Assembly: GCF_001598055.1 (NCBI RefSeq) | Contig: NZ_CP014844.1 | Coordinates: 4,181,642 to 4,245,641, forward strand | Direction: 5' to 3' | Source: Cupriavidus nantongensis | Lineage (GTDB): Bacteria; Pseudomonadota; Gammaproteobacteria; Burkholderiales; Burkholderiaceae | Length of the DNA: 64,000 nt | Part shown: one piece after another, positions 19,078 through 27,935 of the stretch | How positions within the stretch are numbered: position 1 is the first letter of the stretch | Layout: the number at the start of each line of letters is the position of its first letter | Notes under the pieces: generated by a model | What the model was told of the DNA's origin: nothing | Database searches by the model: none | Seen by the model: only the letters and a program-made list of their open reading frames with translations | Made by a program: the position numbers and the translations under genes

Positions 19078-20949
19078 ATGAATCGTTATCCGCTTTGGAA
19101 ATACCTCGTGATCCTGGTGGCGCTGGCCATCGGCATCATCTACACCTTGCCGAACTTCTTCGGCGAGGCGCCTGCCGTGCAGGTGTCCTCGGGCAAGGCC
19201 ACGGTCAAGGTCGACCTGTCGATGCAGAAGCAGGTCGAAGAGATCCTGGCGCAGAACCAGCTGCAGCCCGACGGCGTCTTCTTCGATATTTCCGGCCAGT
19301 CGGGCTCGGTCAAGGCGCGCTTCCGCACCACCGACGAGCAGCTCAAGGCCAAGGACGTGCTGTCGCGCGCGCTGAACCCGGACGCGTCCGACCCCGCCTA
19401 CGTGGTCGCGCTGAACCTGCTGTCGGGCTCGCCGCGCTGGCTGACCTCGCTGCACGCGCTGCCGATGTACCTGGGCCTGGACCTGCGCGGCGGCGTGCAC
19501 TTCCTGCTGCAGGTCGACATGAAGGGCGCGGTCGACAAGAAGCTCGACAGCCTGGCCGGCGACGCGCGCACGCTGCTGCGCGACAAGAACATCCGCCACG
19601 GCGGCATCGACCGCGACGGCGAACGCCTGACGGTGCGCTTCAACAACGCCGACGACGCCGGCCGCGCGCGCGCGCTGCTGACCGACAACCTGCGCGAAGT
19701 GGCCTTCGCCATGGACGGCAACAACATCGTCGGCACCTTCACCGAAGCCGCCCGCCGCGCCGTGCAGGACGCCGCGGTCAAGCAGAACATCACCACGCTG
19801 CACAACCGCGTCAACGAACTCGGCGTGGCCGAGCCGGTGATCCAGCAGCAAGGCGCCGACCGCATCGTGGTGCAGCTGCCGGGCGTGCAGGACACCGCCA
19901 AGGCCAAGGACATCATCGGCCGCACCGCCACGCTGGAAGCCCGCCTGGTCGACAACGACGCGCCGCGCAGCCCGCGCCCGGGCGACCCGATCCCGTTCGG
20001 CAGCGAACTGTTCACGCAAGGCAACGGCGCCCCGGTGGTGCTGAAGAAGCAGGTGATCTTCACCGGCGACCGCATCGAAAGCGCCTCGGCCGGCTTCGAC
20101 CAGAACCAGCAGCCTTCGGTCAACATCAAGCTCGACGCCCAGGGCGGCCGCGTGCTGCGCGATGTCTCGCGCGAGAACCTGAAGAAGCCGATGGCGATCG
20201 TGCTGTTCGAGAAGGGCAAGGGCGAAGTGCTGACGGTGGCGACGATCCAGTCCGAACTGGGCTCGAGCTTCCAGATCACCGGCTCCTACTCCACCGAAGC
20301 CGCCAACGACCTGGCGCTGCTGCTGCGCGCCGGCTCGCTGGCCGCGCCGATGGAGATCATCGAAGAGCGCACCATCGGCCCGTCGCTGGGTGCCGACAAC
20401 ATCGAGAAGGGCTTCGATTCGGTCGCCTACGGCTTTGCCGCCATCGGCGTGTTCATGATCCTGTACTACATGCTGTTCGGCGTGTTCTCGGTGGTCGCGC
20501 TGGGCGTCAACCTGCTGCTGCTGATCGCGGTGCTGTCGATGCTGCAGGCCACGCTGACGCTGCCGGGCATCGCCGCCATCGCGCTGGTGCTGGGCATGGC
20601 CATCGACGCCAACGTGCTGATCAACGAGCGCATCCGCGAGGAACTGCGCGCCGGCGCGTCGCCGCAGATGGCGATCGCGGTCGGTTTCGACCGCGCCTGG
20701 GCCACCATCCTGGACTCCAACGTGACCACGCTGATCGCCGGCCTGGCGCTGCTGGCGTTCGGCTCGGGCCCGGTGCGCGGCTTCGCCGTGGTGCACTGCC
20801 TGGGCATCCTGACCTCGATGTTCTCGGCGGTGTTCTTCAACCGCGGCCTGGTCAACCTCTGGTACGGCCGCAAGAAGAAGCTGCAGAGCGTGGCCATCGG
20901 CCAGATCTGGAAGCCGGGCAATACCACCGACACGCCGGTCGCCAAGTAA
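19078..20949 (+). CDS. secD: Protein translocase subunit SecD
   Basis: A 623-residue RND-like membrane protein that uses the proton gradient to help pull exported proteins through SecYEG. It has an N-terminal membrane segment (about residues 8-26), a large periplasmic P1 region, the DLRGGVHFLL motif near residue 138, and five further membrane segments in the C-terminal third with the SecD/SecF block GMAIDANVLINERIREEL. Length matches E. coli SecD (615). It is separated from yajC by 216 bp that hold no recognisable gene or RNA, and secF follows 41 bp later. Confidence 0.97.
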   Translation: MNRYPLWKYLVILVALAIGIIYTLPNFFGEAPAVQVSSGKATVKVDLSMQKQVEEILAQNQLQPDGVFFDISGQSGSVKARFRTTDEQLKAKDVLSRALNPDASDPAYVVALNLLSGSPRWLTSLHALPMYLGLDLRGGVHFLLQVDMKGAVDKKLDSLAGDARTLLRDKNIRHGGIDRDGERLTVRFNNADDAGRARALLTDNLREVAFAMDGNNIVGTFTEAARRAVQDAAVKQNITTLHNRVNELGVAEPVIQQQGADRIVVQLPGVQDTAKAKDIIGRTATLEARLVDNDAPRSPRPGDPIPFGSELFTQGNGAPVVLKKQVIFTGDRIESASAGFDQNQQPSVNIKLDAQGGRVLRDVSRENLKKPMAIVLFEKGKGEVLTVATIQSELGSSFQITGSYSTEAANDLALLLRAGSLAAPMEIIEERTIGPSLGADNIEKGFDSVAYGFAAIGVFMILYYMLFGVFSVVALGVNLLLLIAVLSMLQATLTLPGIAAIALVLGMAIDANVLINERIREELRAGASPQMAIAVGFDRAWATILDSNVTTLIAGLALLAFGSGPVRGFAVVHCLGILTSMFSAVFFNRGLVNLWYGRKKKLQSVAIGQIWKPGNTTDTPVAK

Positions 20950-20990
20950 GCGGCCCGCGGCACAACACGTAGTACAGAACAGGATTCAAC

Positions 20991-21962
20991 ATGGAATTCT
21001 TCCGCATCCGGCGCGACATTCCGTTCATGAAGCACGCGTTGATCTTCAACGTGATTTCCTTCCTGACGTTTGCCGCGGCCGTGTTCTTCCTCTGGCAAAA
21101 GGGCCTGCACCTGTCGATCGAATTCACCGGCGGCACGGTGATGGAGGTCAGCTACCAGCAGGCGGCCGACCTGGAAAAGATCCGCGGCCAGGTGGGCAAG
21201 CTGGGCTACACCGACGTGCAGGTGCAGAACTTCGGCACCTCGCGCGACGTGATGATCCGCCTGCCGCTGCAAAAGGGGCCGGACGGCAAGCCCGTGACCT
21301 CGGCGCAGCAGAGCGAGCAGGTGATGGGCGCGCTGAGCGCGGCGGCGCCTGAGGTCAAGCTGCAGCGCGTCGAGTTCGTCGGCCCGCAGGTCGGCAAGGA
21401 GCTGGCCACCGACGGCCTGCTGGCGCTGCTGTGCGTGGTGGCGGGCATCGTGATCTACCTGTCGTTCCGCTTCGAATGGAAGTTCGCGGTGGCGGGCATC
21501 ATCGCCAACCTGCACGACATCGTCATCATCCTGGGCTTCTTCGCCTTCTTCCAGTGGGAATTCTCGCTGTCGGTGCTGGCGGCGATCCTGGCGGTGCTGG
21601 GCTACTCGGTCAACGAATCGGTGGTGATCTTCGACCGGATCCGCGAGGCCTTCCGCAAGTACCGCAAGATGACCACCCACGAGGTCATCGACCACGCCAT
21701 CACCAGCACCATGTCCCGCACCATCATCACCCACGGCTCGACCGAAATGATGGTGCTGTCGATGTTCTTCTTTGGCGGCCCGACGCTGCACTACTTCGCG
21801 CTGGCGCTGACGGTGGGCATCCTGTTCGGCATCTACTCGTCGGTGTTCGTCGCGGCGGCGCTGGCGATGTGGCTGGGCGTGAAGCGCGAAGACCTGGTCA
21901 AGGGCGAGAAGAAGGGCGAGTCGACCGACCGCAACGACCCCAACTACGGCGCGCAGGCCTGA
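20991..21962 (+). CDS. secF: Protein translocase subunit SecF
   Basis: A 323-residue partner of SecD in proton-driven protein export. An N-terminal membrane segment, a short periplasmic domain starting at the IEFTGGTVMEV motif, and a C-terminal five-segment bundle with GYSVNESVVIFDRIREAFRK match the family. Length matches E. coli SecF (323). It ends the queA-secF run and is followed by a strong terminator at 21985. Confidence 0.97.
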   Translation: MEFFRIRRDIPFMKHALIFNVISFLTFAAAVFFLWQKGLHLSIEFTGGTVMEVSYQQAADLEKIRGQVGKLGYTDVQVQNFGTSRDVMIRLPLQKGPDGKPVTSAQQSEQVMGALSAAAPEVKLQRVEFVGPQVGKELATDGLLALLCVVAGIVIYLSFRFEWKFAVAGIIANLHDIVIILGFFAFFQWEFSLSVLAAILAVLGYSVNESVVIFDRIREAFRKYRKMTTHEVIDHAITSTMSRTIITHGSTEMMVLSMFFFGGPTLHYFALALTVGILFGIYSSVFVAAALAMWLGVKREDLVKGEKKGESTDRNDPNYGAQA

Positions 21963-21984
21963 GCCCTGCCCTGCCGCAAAACAG

Positions 21985-22011
21985 AACGGCGCCCCGCGGG
22001 GCGCCGTTTTT
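21985..22011 (+). terminator. Rho-independent terminator after secF
   Basis: AACGGCGCCCC and GGGGCGCCGTT (21985-21995, 21998-22008) form an 11-bp stem with a two-base loop followed by TTT, 23 bp after the secF stop. It also lies 21 bp from the 3' end of phcQ on the other strand, but the U-run favours the plus strand. Confidence 0.88.
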
Positions 22012-22031
22012 CATGGCCGGGCCGGAAAAAC

Positions 22032-23039
22032 TCAGGCCGGCATCGAGAAGCGCTCGATCCACGCGGCCAGGCGGTCGGCGGCGAAGCTCTCGCTGCGCGG
22101 GGCGGCGCGGCAGACGATGGTGTCGCCGTCGCGCACCAGCCTGACCGCGCCACCCGCCTCTTCCAGCCACAGCAGGCTGGCCAGCCAGCCTGCGTGCGGC
22201 GCCGACACCGGCGAACCCACCGGCTGCGCCAGGAACTCGGCCAGCGTGGCCGGCGCGGTCCACACCACGGCGTCGCCGTCGCGGCGCACCACTTCGCTGC
22301 CGAGCGCATCGGCGATCACCGCGGCGGCGTCCGCCGCCCCCTTTCCGGCGTGGGCGGCGCGCAATTGCGCCAGGCGCGTGCCGACCGCATGCCCGAAGCT
22401 GCCGCTGCGTTCGGCCTCGGCGCGCACCAGGTCGGCGTAGTCCATGCGCTGCCAGTCCGGATCGACACTGCCCGCGCCGGCCAGGTCGACTGCGGCGAGG
22501 TAAGTTTCCACCGGCTGGAAGCGGCCCGGGCCGATCAGGCTGGCGCACAGCGCGTGCACCATGCCGATGCGCGAGGCCACGGTCTGGGTCTGCAGCACCG
22601 ACAGCTTCTCGCGGATCAGCTGATCGCGCTCCTTGCGCAGCCCCGCCAGTTCCAGCGCCTGCTTGAGCTCCATGCGCAGCGCGGTGATGTCCCACGGCTT
22701 CTTGATATAGCGGTGGATCTGCCCCTGGTTCACCGCCTCGACGGTCTGGTCGAGCTCCGAATACGCGGTGGTCAGGATGCGCACGATATGCGGGTAGCGC
22801 TCGCGCGCGTAACGCAGCAGTTCGTTGCCATACTCGCCCGGCATGCGCTGGTCCGACACCAGTACCGCCAGGCTGTCGGCATGGGCGTCGAGCAGCGCCT
22901 TGCCCTCCTCCACCGAGCCGCCAGTCACCACCGGCGCCAGCGCGCCGATGGCCCGCTGGAAATATTTGACGGCGGTGGCCTCGTCATCGACGAACAGAAT
23001 CGCCGGGGGTGGTGCCTGGGTGGCAATCGGTTCGGTCAT
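22032..23039 (-). CDS. phcQ: Response regulator PhcQ-like (receiver plus uncharacterised C-terminal domain)
   Basis: A 335-residue response regulator. The receiver is residues about 13-130 with phosphoacceptor D63 in VLVSDQRMPG, acidic D18/D19/E20 and the Lys in YIKKPW. The last 190 residues include a helical linker (KQALELAGLRKERDQL) and a domain with no DNA-binding motif that I recognise. It is the last gene of phcB-phcS-phcR-phcQ: its ATG shares one base with the TAA stop of phcR, so translation is coupled. In Ralstonia solanacearum PhcQ modulates quorum-sensing output; the same role here is inferred from order and layout. Confidence 0.85.
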   Translation of the reverse strand: MTEPIATQAPPPAILFVDDEATAVKYFQRAIGALAPVVTGGSVEEGKALLDAHADSLAVLVSDQRMPGEYGNELLRYARERYPHIVRILTTAYSELDQTVEAVNQGQIHRYIKKPWDITALRMELKQALELAGLRKERDQLIREKLSVLQTQTVASRIGMVHALCASLIGPGRFQPVETYLAAVDLAGAGSVDPDWQRMDYADLVRAEAERSGSFGHAVGTRLAQLRAAHAGKGAADAAAVIADALGSEVVRRDGDAVVWTAPATLAEFLAQPVGSPVSAPHAGWLASLLWLEEAGGAVRLVRDGDTIVCRAAPRSESFAADRLAAWIERFSMPA

Positions 23040-24169
23040 TACTCACTCCTGTGCGTTCGACTCTTGAAACTTGGAAAGTCCAGCGTCACCGTCGTGCCGG
23101 CGCCGGATGCGGATTCGATCCGGATCCCGCCGCCAAAGGACTGCATGACGCGGTTGCAGAAAATCATGCCCAGGCCGCTGCCGCCGGCATTGGCGTGGGT
23201 GGTGACCGGATCGACCAGGAGCCGGTCCATCACCTCGGGCGGGATACCGGGGCCGTTGTCGCAGATGCGGATTTCAGCATGCGGCTGCGCCGTCACGACG
23301 AAGCGCAGCGACGGCGCACGGACATCGGCCAGCGCGCGCAGCGCATTGCTCATCACCGACGACAGCACCAGCGCCACGCAGTTGGGCAAGGTCTGCACCG
23401 GAAAATCTCCCTGCAGGTCCACTTCCACCCAGCTACGCTGGTCACCCACGAAGGGATAGCTGTCCAGCAGCGCGGACACCAGCGCGCCGGCACGGACCTC
23501 GTTGCCGGTGCCGCGCCGGGCCGGGGCGCTGCCGGCGCTGTCGCGCACCGATTGCAGGAACGACGACAGCACCGCCAGGCAATACTGGGCGTTGTCATGC
23601 ATGGCGCTGGCGGCCTGGCCGATTTCATTCTGGCGCTGGGCGCTGTATTCGCCCGCCACGCGGCCGCTGATGCCGCGCGCGAAATTGGCGATGGCTGCCA
23701 GCGGCGTGTTCAGCTCGTGGGCCAGGAAGGCCAGGGTCTCGTCGATCGCCATCAGCCGGTGCTGGCGCAGCGTGCGTTCGCGATGGCGCTCGGCGGCCCG
23801 CGCCAGCACGTCGCGCAGGTTGCTCACGCTCAGCGGTTTTTCCAGGATCTGGAAGATCTCGCCGCTGTTGACGGTCTGCAGCAGCACGTCCTTGTCGGCA
23901 TAGGCCGTGACCAGGATGCGCACCACCTGCGGATAGGCCTGAGCCACCTGCCGCAGCAGCACGCCGCCATCGCGCCCGGGCATGCGGAAGTCGGTCACGA
24001 GAATGGCAACGCGGGCGGGATCGGAGCGCAGCACCGACATGGCTTCGTCGGCGCTGCCGGCCAGCAGCACCTCATAGTCGGTGCCGACCACGCGGGCGAA
24101 GTACTTGCGCGCCATGTCCTCGTCATCGACGTAGAGGATGGCGGGCCGCGCCTGCAGGACATCGCTCAT
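23039..24169 (-). CDS. phcR: Hybrid response regulator/histidine kinase PhcR
   Basis: A 376-residue protein with the receiver first and the kinase last, as in PhcR of Ralstonia solanacearum. Receiver: DDE at 15-17, phosphoacceptor D60 in VTDFRMPG, K111 in ILEKPL. Kinase: H151 in AFLAHELNTPL, an N-box-like segment (VLSSVMSNALRAL), a G1-box DNGPGIP and a GGSGLGM G2-box. It has no membrane segment and no DNA-binding domain. It is expected to relay the PhcS signal to PhcA. It lies 6 bp after phcS and overlaps phcQ by one base. Confidence 0.9.
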   Translation of the reverse strand: MSDVLQARPAILYVDDEDMARKYFARVVGTDYEVLLAGSADEAMSVLRSDPARVAILVTDFRMPGRDGGVLLRQVAQAYPQVVRILVTAYADKDVLLQTVNSGEIFQILEKPLSVSNLRDVLARAAERHRERTLRQHRLMAIDETLAFLAHELNTPLAAIANFARGISGRVAGEYSAQRQNEIGQAASAMHDNAQYCLAVLSSFLQSVRDSAGSAPARRGTGNEVRAGALVSALLDSYPFVGDQRSWVEVDLQGDFPVQTLPNCVALVLSSVMSNALRALADVRAPSLRFVVTAQPHAEIRICDNGPGIPPEVMDRLLVDPVTTHANAGGSGLGMIFCNRVMQSFGGGIRIESASGAGTTVTLDFPSFKSRTHRSE

Positions 24170-24175
24170 GGCTGG

Positions 24176-25513
24176 TTACTCCGCACGCGGCAGGTCGAAG
24201 CTGAAGGCGGTCCACTGGCCGAGCTCGCTCTCGGCAAACAATTGCCCGCCATGGCGCTCGATCACCGCGTAGCTGATCGACAGGCCCAGGCCTAGCCCCT
24301 GCCCCACCTCGCGCGTGGTGAAGAACGGCTCGAACACGCGCGCCAGGTTTTCCTTCGGGATGCCGGGGCCGTTGTCGCGCACGGTGACATGGAGACGATG
24401 GTTGTCCCACCGCGCCGTGGTGTGGATCGCCGGCGCAACCGTGCCGGCCTTGCGCATGGCCAGCGCGGCGTTCGAGAACAGGTTGATCAGCACGCCGATG
24501 ATGGCGGCCTCGTCGCCGAGCACCAGGGTGTCGGGGGCCAGCTCGCGCGTCAGGGTGACGCCGCGCAGCTCGTGCGCGGTCAGGCGCTGCGACGAATCGA
24601 GCGCCTTCTCGAACAGGAACGGCGTGCCTTCGACCTCGGCGCCAGGTTTGCGGTAGGCAAAAGTCTTCAGGTCGGAAACGATATGCTGGATGCGCTGCAT
24701 GCCCTGCTTGGCGTCGACCAGGCATTCTTCGAGCGCCGGACTCTCCTTCGCTGGCGGCTCTTCCATCGCCACTTCGATCGCCATCAGGCAGAAGTTGACC
24801 GGGTTGTTGACCTCGTGCAGCAGCCCCGCGGCCAGCGTGCCGATGGCGGCCATCTTTTCCTGCTGCAGCATCTGGCCCTTGATGTCGGCCAGGCGCCGGT
24901 TGATGTCGGCCAGTTCCTCGTTCTTGCGCGCCAGCTCTTCCTTCAGGCGGATCAGGTGGAAATGCCCGCGCTCGTTCATGAAGGTGTAGACCGCGCTGGC
25001 CACGATCGAAAACAGGATGAACAGCGAATTGACGATAAAGTGAGCGCGCTGCGCCAGCCCGTCGGGGTGGACCAGGCAGGCGGCCAGGTACATCAGGTAG
25101 GTCACCACGCCGAAGCCGATGGTCTGCCACAAGCCCATCGGCATGGCGATCCCGACCGCGAAGATGACCAGGTTCAGGCCCGCATAGTAGATCGATGCCG
25201 CGCCGTCGGTGGTGGCGATCATCCACGCGATCATCATCTGCGGCAGCAGCAGCCATGCCAGCGTCAGCGGCTGCACGAAGCGCCTGCCGGCCTCGTTGAT
25301 CAGCATCAGCAGGATCAGCCCGATCAGGGCCGACACCACCAGGCGCGCGACGAAGAACTGCAGCTGGTGCCCGGGATAGATGCCGTAGTCGAGCCCGACC
25401 CCGGCCATCACCAGCACGATGGCCGTCAGCGCGCCGGCCCGGCTCGATACCAGGCGGAATTCGCGCAGGTCGGCCTCGTACGGGGAATACCTGCTCGCGG
25501 TCCGTTTGAGCAT
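24176..25513 (-). CDS. phcS: Membrane sensor histidine kinase PhcS
   Basis: A 445-residue sensor kinase. About six membrane segments lie between residues 28 and 178 with almost no extracytoplasmic domain, fitting a sensor for a hydrophobic ligand. A coiled-coil linker (about 187-220) leads to the HisKA histidine H233 in GLLHEVNNPVNF, then the N box (LINLFSNAALAM), DNGPGIPKEN, FEPFFTTRE and GLGLGLS of the ATPase domain. In Ralstonia solanacearum PhcS senses the 3-hydroxy fatty-acid methyl ester made by PhcB. It starts 4 bp after the phcB stop. Confidence 0.92.
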   Translation of the reverse strand: MLKRTASRYSPYEADLREFRLVSSRAGALTAIVLVMAGVGLDYGIYPGHQLQFFVARLVVSALIGLILLMLINEAGRRFVQPLTLAWLLLPQMMIAWMIATTDGAASIYYAGLNLVIFAVGIAMPMGLWQTIGFGVVTYLMYLAACLVHPDGLAQRAHFIVNSLFILFSIVASAVYTFMNERGHFHLIRLKEELARKNEELADINRRLADIKGQMLQQEKMAAIGTLAAGLLHEVNNPVNFCLMAIEVAMEEPPAKESPALEECLVDAKQGMQRIQHIVSDLKTFAYRKPGAEVEGTPFLFEKALDSSQRLTAHELRGVTLTRELAPDTLVLGDEAAIIGVLINLFSNAALAMRKAGTVAPAIHTTARWDNHRLHVTVRDNGPGIPKENLARVFEPFFTTREVGQGLGLGLSISYAVIERHGGQLFAESELGQWTAFSFDLPRAE

Positions 25514-25517
25514 GGTG

Positions 25518-26921
25518 TCAGGCCTTGGCCGGCTCGGTCACTACCGCTTCCACGAACACATTGACGCCGGTCGGGTCGGCATAGGTTCGGCTGTCGCGCG
25601 TATTGGACGGCAGCAGCGACGCCATGCCGGCCTCGTCACGATAGATCAGGTACCACTCCAGCATATGTTCCATGCTGTACCGTTCCGGGTTGTTGACGTG
25701 GACGTTGGTGGCCAGGATGCGCCCCTCGGGGTGGGTGCGCGTGGAGAAATAGCTGAGCAGGCGCGCGCAGACCCGGTCGGACAGGTAGTCGAACAGGCCG
25801 GCGCAATAGACGCCGTCGAACTCTCGCAGCGACGGGTCCGGATCGATGCGGCGCTTGAGCAGCTCATGCACGGAGTGGTGGACATACTCCACCTCGACCC
25901 TGGCGTTGGCCTTGCGGCAGCTCTCGTTGATGCGCTCGCGGGCGTAATCGAGCGTTTCCTGGCTGAAGTCGAGCAGCTGAAACGAGAGCCAGTGCGGCTC
26001 GGGATATTCGGTAATGAAGCGGTTGATCTCCACCGCCGGGCCGCAGCCTACGTTAAGCAGCCGGAACGGCTTGCCCGCGGCCCGCGCCTGGTCGGCCATG
26101 CGCGCCAGGAAATCCACCAGCAGGTCGATGCGGTTGCGATGCGCAGCGGCTACCGACGACTGCAGGAAGGTCGCATTGACGATCTGGAAGTAGGTGCTGG
26201 GCCCCTGGCGCGGATCCGACAGGATCTGGTTGACCATCTCGTAGTCGCCGGCATAGCCCAGCGGCTTGGTGTAGGTGCGGAACACGAACGGCGAGCGCAG
26301 CAACAACGGATGCAGCGCCGCCTGGGTGAAGGTGCGGTGCATCACCGTGTCTTCTTCCGGCACATGCGCCGCTTCGCCGTCGAGCCGCGCGGAATATTCA
26401 CGGATCTTCAGCGCGATCGGCGTGGCCAGTTCCTCGAACACGTCCATGCGCAGGGTATCGCCTTCCTTGGGCAGCGTGCTGGTCATGTCGACCTGCTCGA
26501 CCCAGCGCGACACCTCGGACAGGAACGCGCGCATCTCGTTGACGACGATCTGGTAGTCGCGGCGGATATTGAAGCGCTTCTCCCAGTCCTGCACGAACTG
26601 CAGCGATTCGCGCGCCACCGACTTGGGCTCGTCGTCGAGGTTGCTCAGCTCCAGCCATTCGTCGATCAGCGTCAGCGACACCACCGCGGTCAGGCCGGTG
26701 TTGACCAGGCTCATCACCACCGCCTTGCCGAGATACGCGTTCTTCGCGCCCATGCGGACGCTGAGCTCGCTCAGCACCTCGCTGACCTGCACGATCGAAT
26801 ACGGGTTGTAAATCTCCATCACCAGAGACTTTCTCTGGAGATTGACGATGGTGCCCCGCACCTGCTCGCCCTGCGAGTTGCGGAAACTAACTACCGGATC
26901 GATTTGCGTTTTGGAGTACAC
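25518..26921 (-). CDS. phcB: PhcB-like SAM-dependent methyltransferase (quorum-sensing signal synthase)
   Basis: A 467-residue protein with a C-terminal Rossmann-type methyltransferase; SAM motif I is LLNVGCGPAVEI at about 288-299, followed by an acidic motif region (QLLDFSQETL) and FDGVYCAGLFDYL. The N-terminal portion has a PilZ-like beta segment (about residues 10-90) and a helical region. This length and layout match PhcB of Ralstonia solanacearum, which makes 3-hydroxypalmitate or 3-hydroxymyristate methyl ester. It leads the phcB-phcS-phcR-phcQ operon. The identity of the signal here cannot be told from sequence. Confidence 0.9.
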   Translation of the reverse strand: MYSKTQIDPVVSFRNSQGEQVRGTIVNLQRKSLVMEIYNPYSIVQVSEVLSELSVRMGAKNAYLGKAVVMSLVNTGLTAVVSLTLIDEWLELSNLDDEPKSVARESLQFVQDWEKRFNIRRDYQIVVNEMRAFLSEVSRWVEQVDMTSTLPKEGDTLRMDVFEELATPIALKIREYSARLDGEAAHVPEEDTVMHRTFTQAALHPLLLRSPFVFRTYTKPLGYAGDYEMVNQILSDPRQGPSTYFQIVNATFLQSSVAAAHRNRIDLLVDFLARMADQARAAGKPFRLLNVGCGPAVEINRFITEYPEPHWLSFQLLDFSQETLDYARERINESCRKANARVEVEYVHHSVHELLKRRIDPDPSLREFDGVYCAGLFDYLSDRVCARLLSYFSTRTHPEGRILATNVHVNNPERYSMEHMLEWYLIYRDEAGMASLLPSNTRDSRTYADPTGVNVFVEAVVTEPAKA

Positions 26922-27269
26922 GGTATAGCGCCAGGGAAAACCGGGAAACGCTGCGGGCCATACAGCCAGGGCGGAACGGCCGGGTACAGCATGAGGGGCG
27001 AGGGGGTCGCGGGAATGGCTACCGGTATCGGGACATGCAGCGAATGCTCATAGTGATGCGCTCAGGCCAGTTGCGGGCATGGCTGCCCCCCGCCGTGGCA
27101 GGAGTCGCAATACCCCGGATCATGGTGGATTGCCGCGGCCATTGTACTGTGCCCGTCGCAACTCGCACAACAAAGTGCCCCGGCAGCCCCCCGCACGGGG
27201 TAAGGCAACAAAAAAGGCCGGCATGGGCCGGCCTTGACAGCGGTTTGCCCGCCGTAGCGGGCCGCGCGC
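26922..27269. other. phcB upstream region (348 bp)
   Basis: Contains the presumed promoter and leader of the phc operon in its lower part and the terminator of the YceI gene at its upper end (27208-27236). I found no convincing -35/-10 pair, no small gene and no clear inverted repeat in the middle. Base composition is similar to the surroundings. Confidence 0.6.
27208..27236 (-). terminator. Rho-independent terminator of the first YceI gene
   Basis: On the minus strand AAGGCCGG, a six-base loop and CCGGCCTT are followed by a T-run (27214-27208), 34 bp after the stop of the YceI gene. It separates that gene from phcB. Confidence 0.85.
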
Positions 27270-27860
27270 TCAGTCGGCGCGCACGCCTTCCACCTGGATG
27301 GCGAGCTTGACTTCGGGCTTGAAGCCCATCTTGACGCCATAGTCCAGGCCGAAATCGGTCCGGTTGAACTGGCCCACGGCGTCGGCGCCGCAGGCTTCGC
27401 GCTTGAGCATCGGGTGCTGGATGCACTTGAACTCGCGGATTTCCAGCTTGACCGGCTTGGACACGCCGCGCAGCGTCAGCACGCCGTCGACCTCGGTCGG
27501 CACGTCGCCCTTGAACTTGGAGAACTTGCCCTTGTAGGTGGCCTCGGGGAAGGCCTGCACGTCGAACATATCCGGGCCCTTGGCGTGCTGGTTCAGCTTG
27601 GCATTGCCGAAATCGATCGAAGCCGGGTCGATGTTGACCTCGACCGAGCCCGCCTTGGCGGCGCGGTCCAGCGTCACCACGCCGCTGGACTTGTCGAACT
27701 TGCCGCGCCAGGTCGACAGGCCGCCCAGGTGGTCGGCCTCGAAGCTGGGATAGGTATGGGTCGGATCGAGGTTGTACGTCACGGTGTTGGCCGAAGCCAC
27801 GCCGAAGGCGGCGGTTGCGGAAACGGCCGCGACGGCGGCAACGAGGGAACGCAGTTTCAT
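27270..27860 (-). CDS. YceI family periplasmic protein (copy 1)
   Basis: A 196-residue exported lipocalin-like protein of the YceI family; members bind polyisoprenoids such as ubiquinone-8. A signal peptide is seen (residues about 1-24, [20 protein letters not shown]...ASA). The mature part opens with [19 protein letters not shown] and has the conserved [10 protein letters not shown] near the end. Two cysteines (FKCIQHPM and REACGAD) are close together and could form a disulfide in the periplasm. Start set at the ATG at 27860. Downstream of a second YceI gene and a cytochrome b561 on the same strand. Confidence 0.92.
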   Translation of the reverse strand: MKLRSLVAAVAAVSATAAFGVASANTVTYNLDPTHTYPSFEADHLGGLSTWRGKFDKSSGVVTLDRAAKAGSVEVNIDPASIDFGNAKLNQHAKGPDMFDVQAFPEATYKGKFSKFKGDVPTEVDGVLTLRGVSKPVKLEIREFKCIQHPMLKREACGADAVGQFNRTDFGLDYGVKMGFKPEVKLAIQVEGVRAD

Positions 27861-27935
27861 GGTGTCTCCCGACAAATCAGGGTTGGGATGGAGCGGTTCA
27901 GGTAGGTCCTGGGGTACGTCAGCGGAATGCCGGCC

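Noticed and set aside
18502..20796. Long minus-strand open frame opposite yajC and secD
   Set aside because: Antisense to two conserved Sec genes, with biased composition and no motif.
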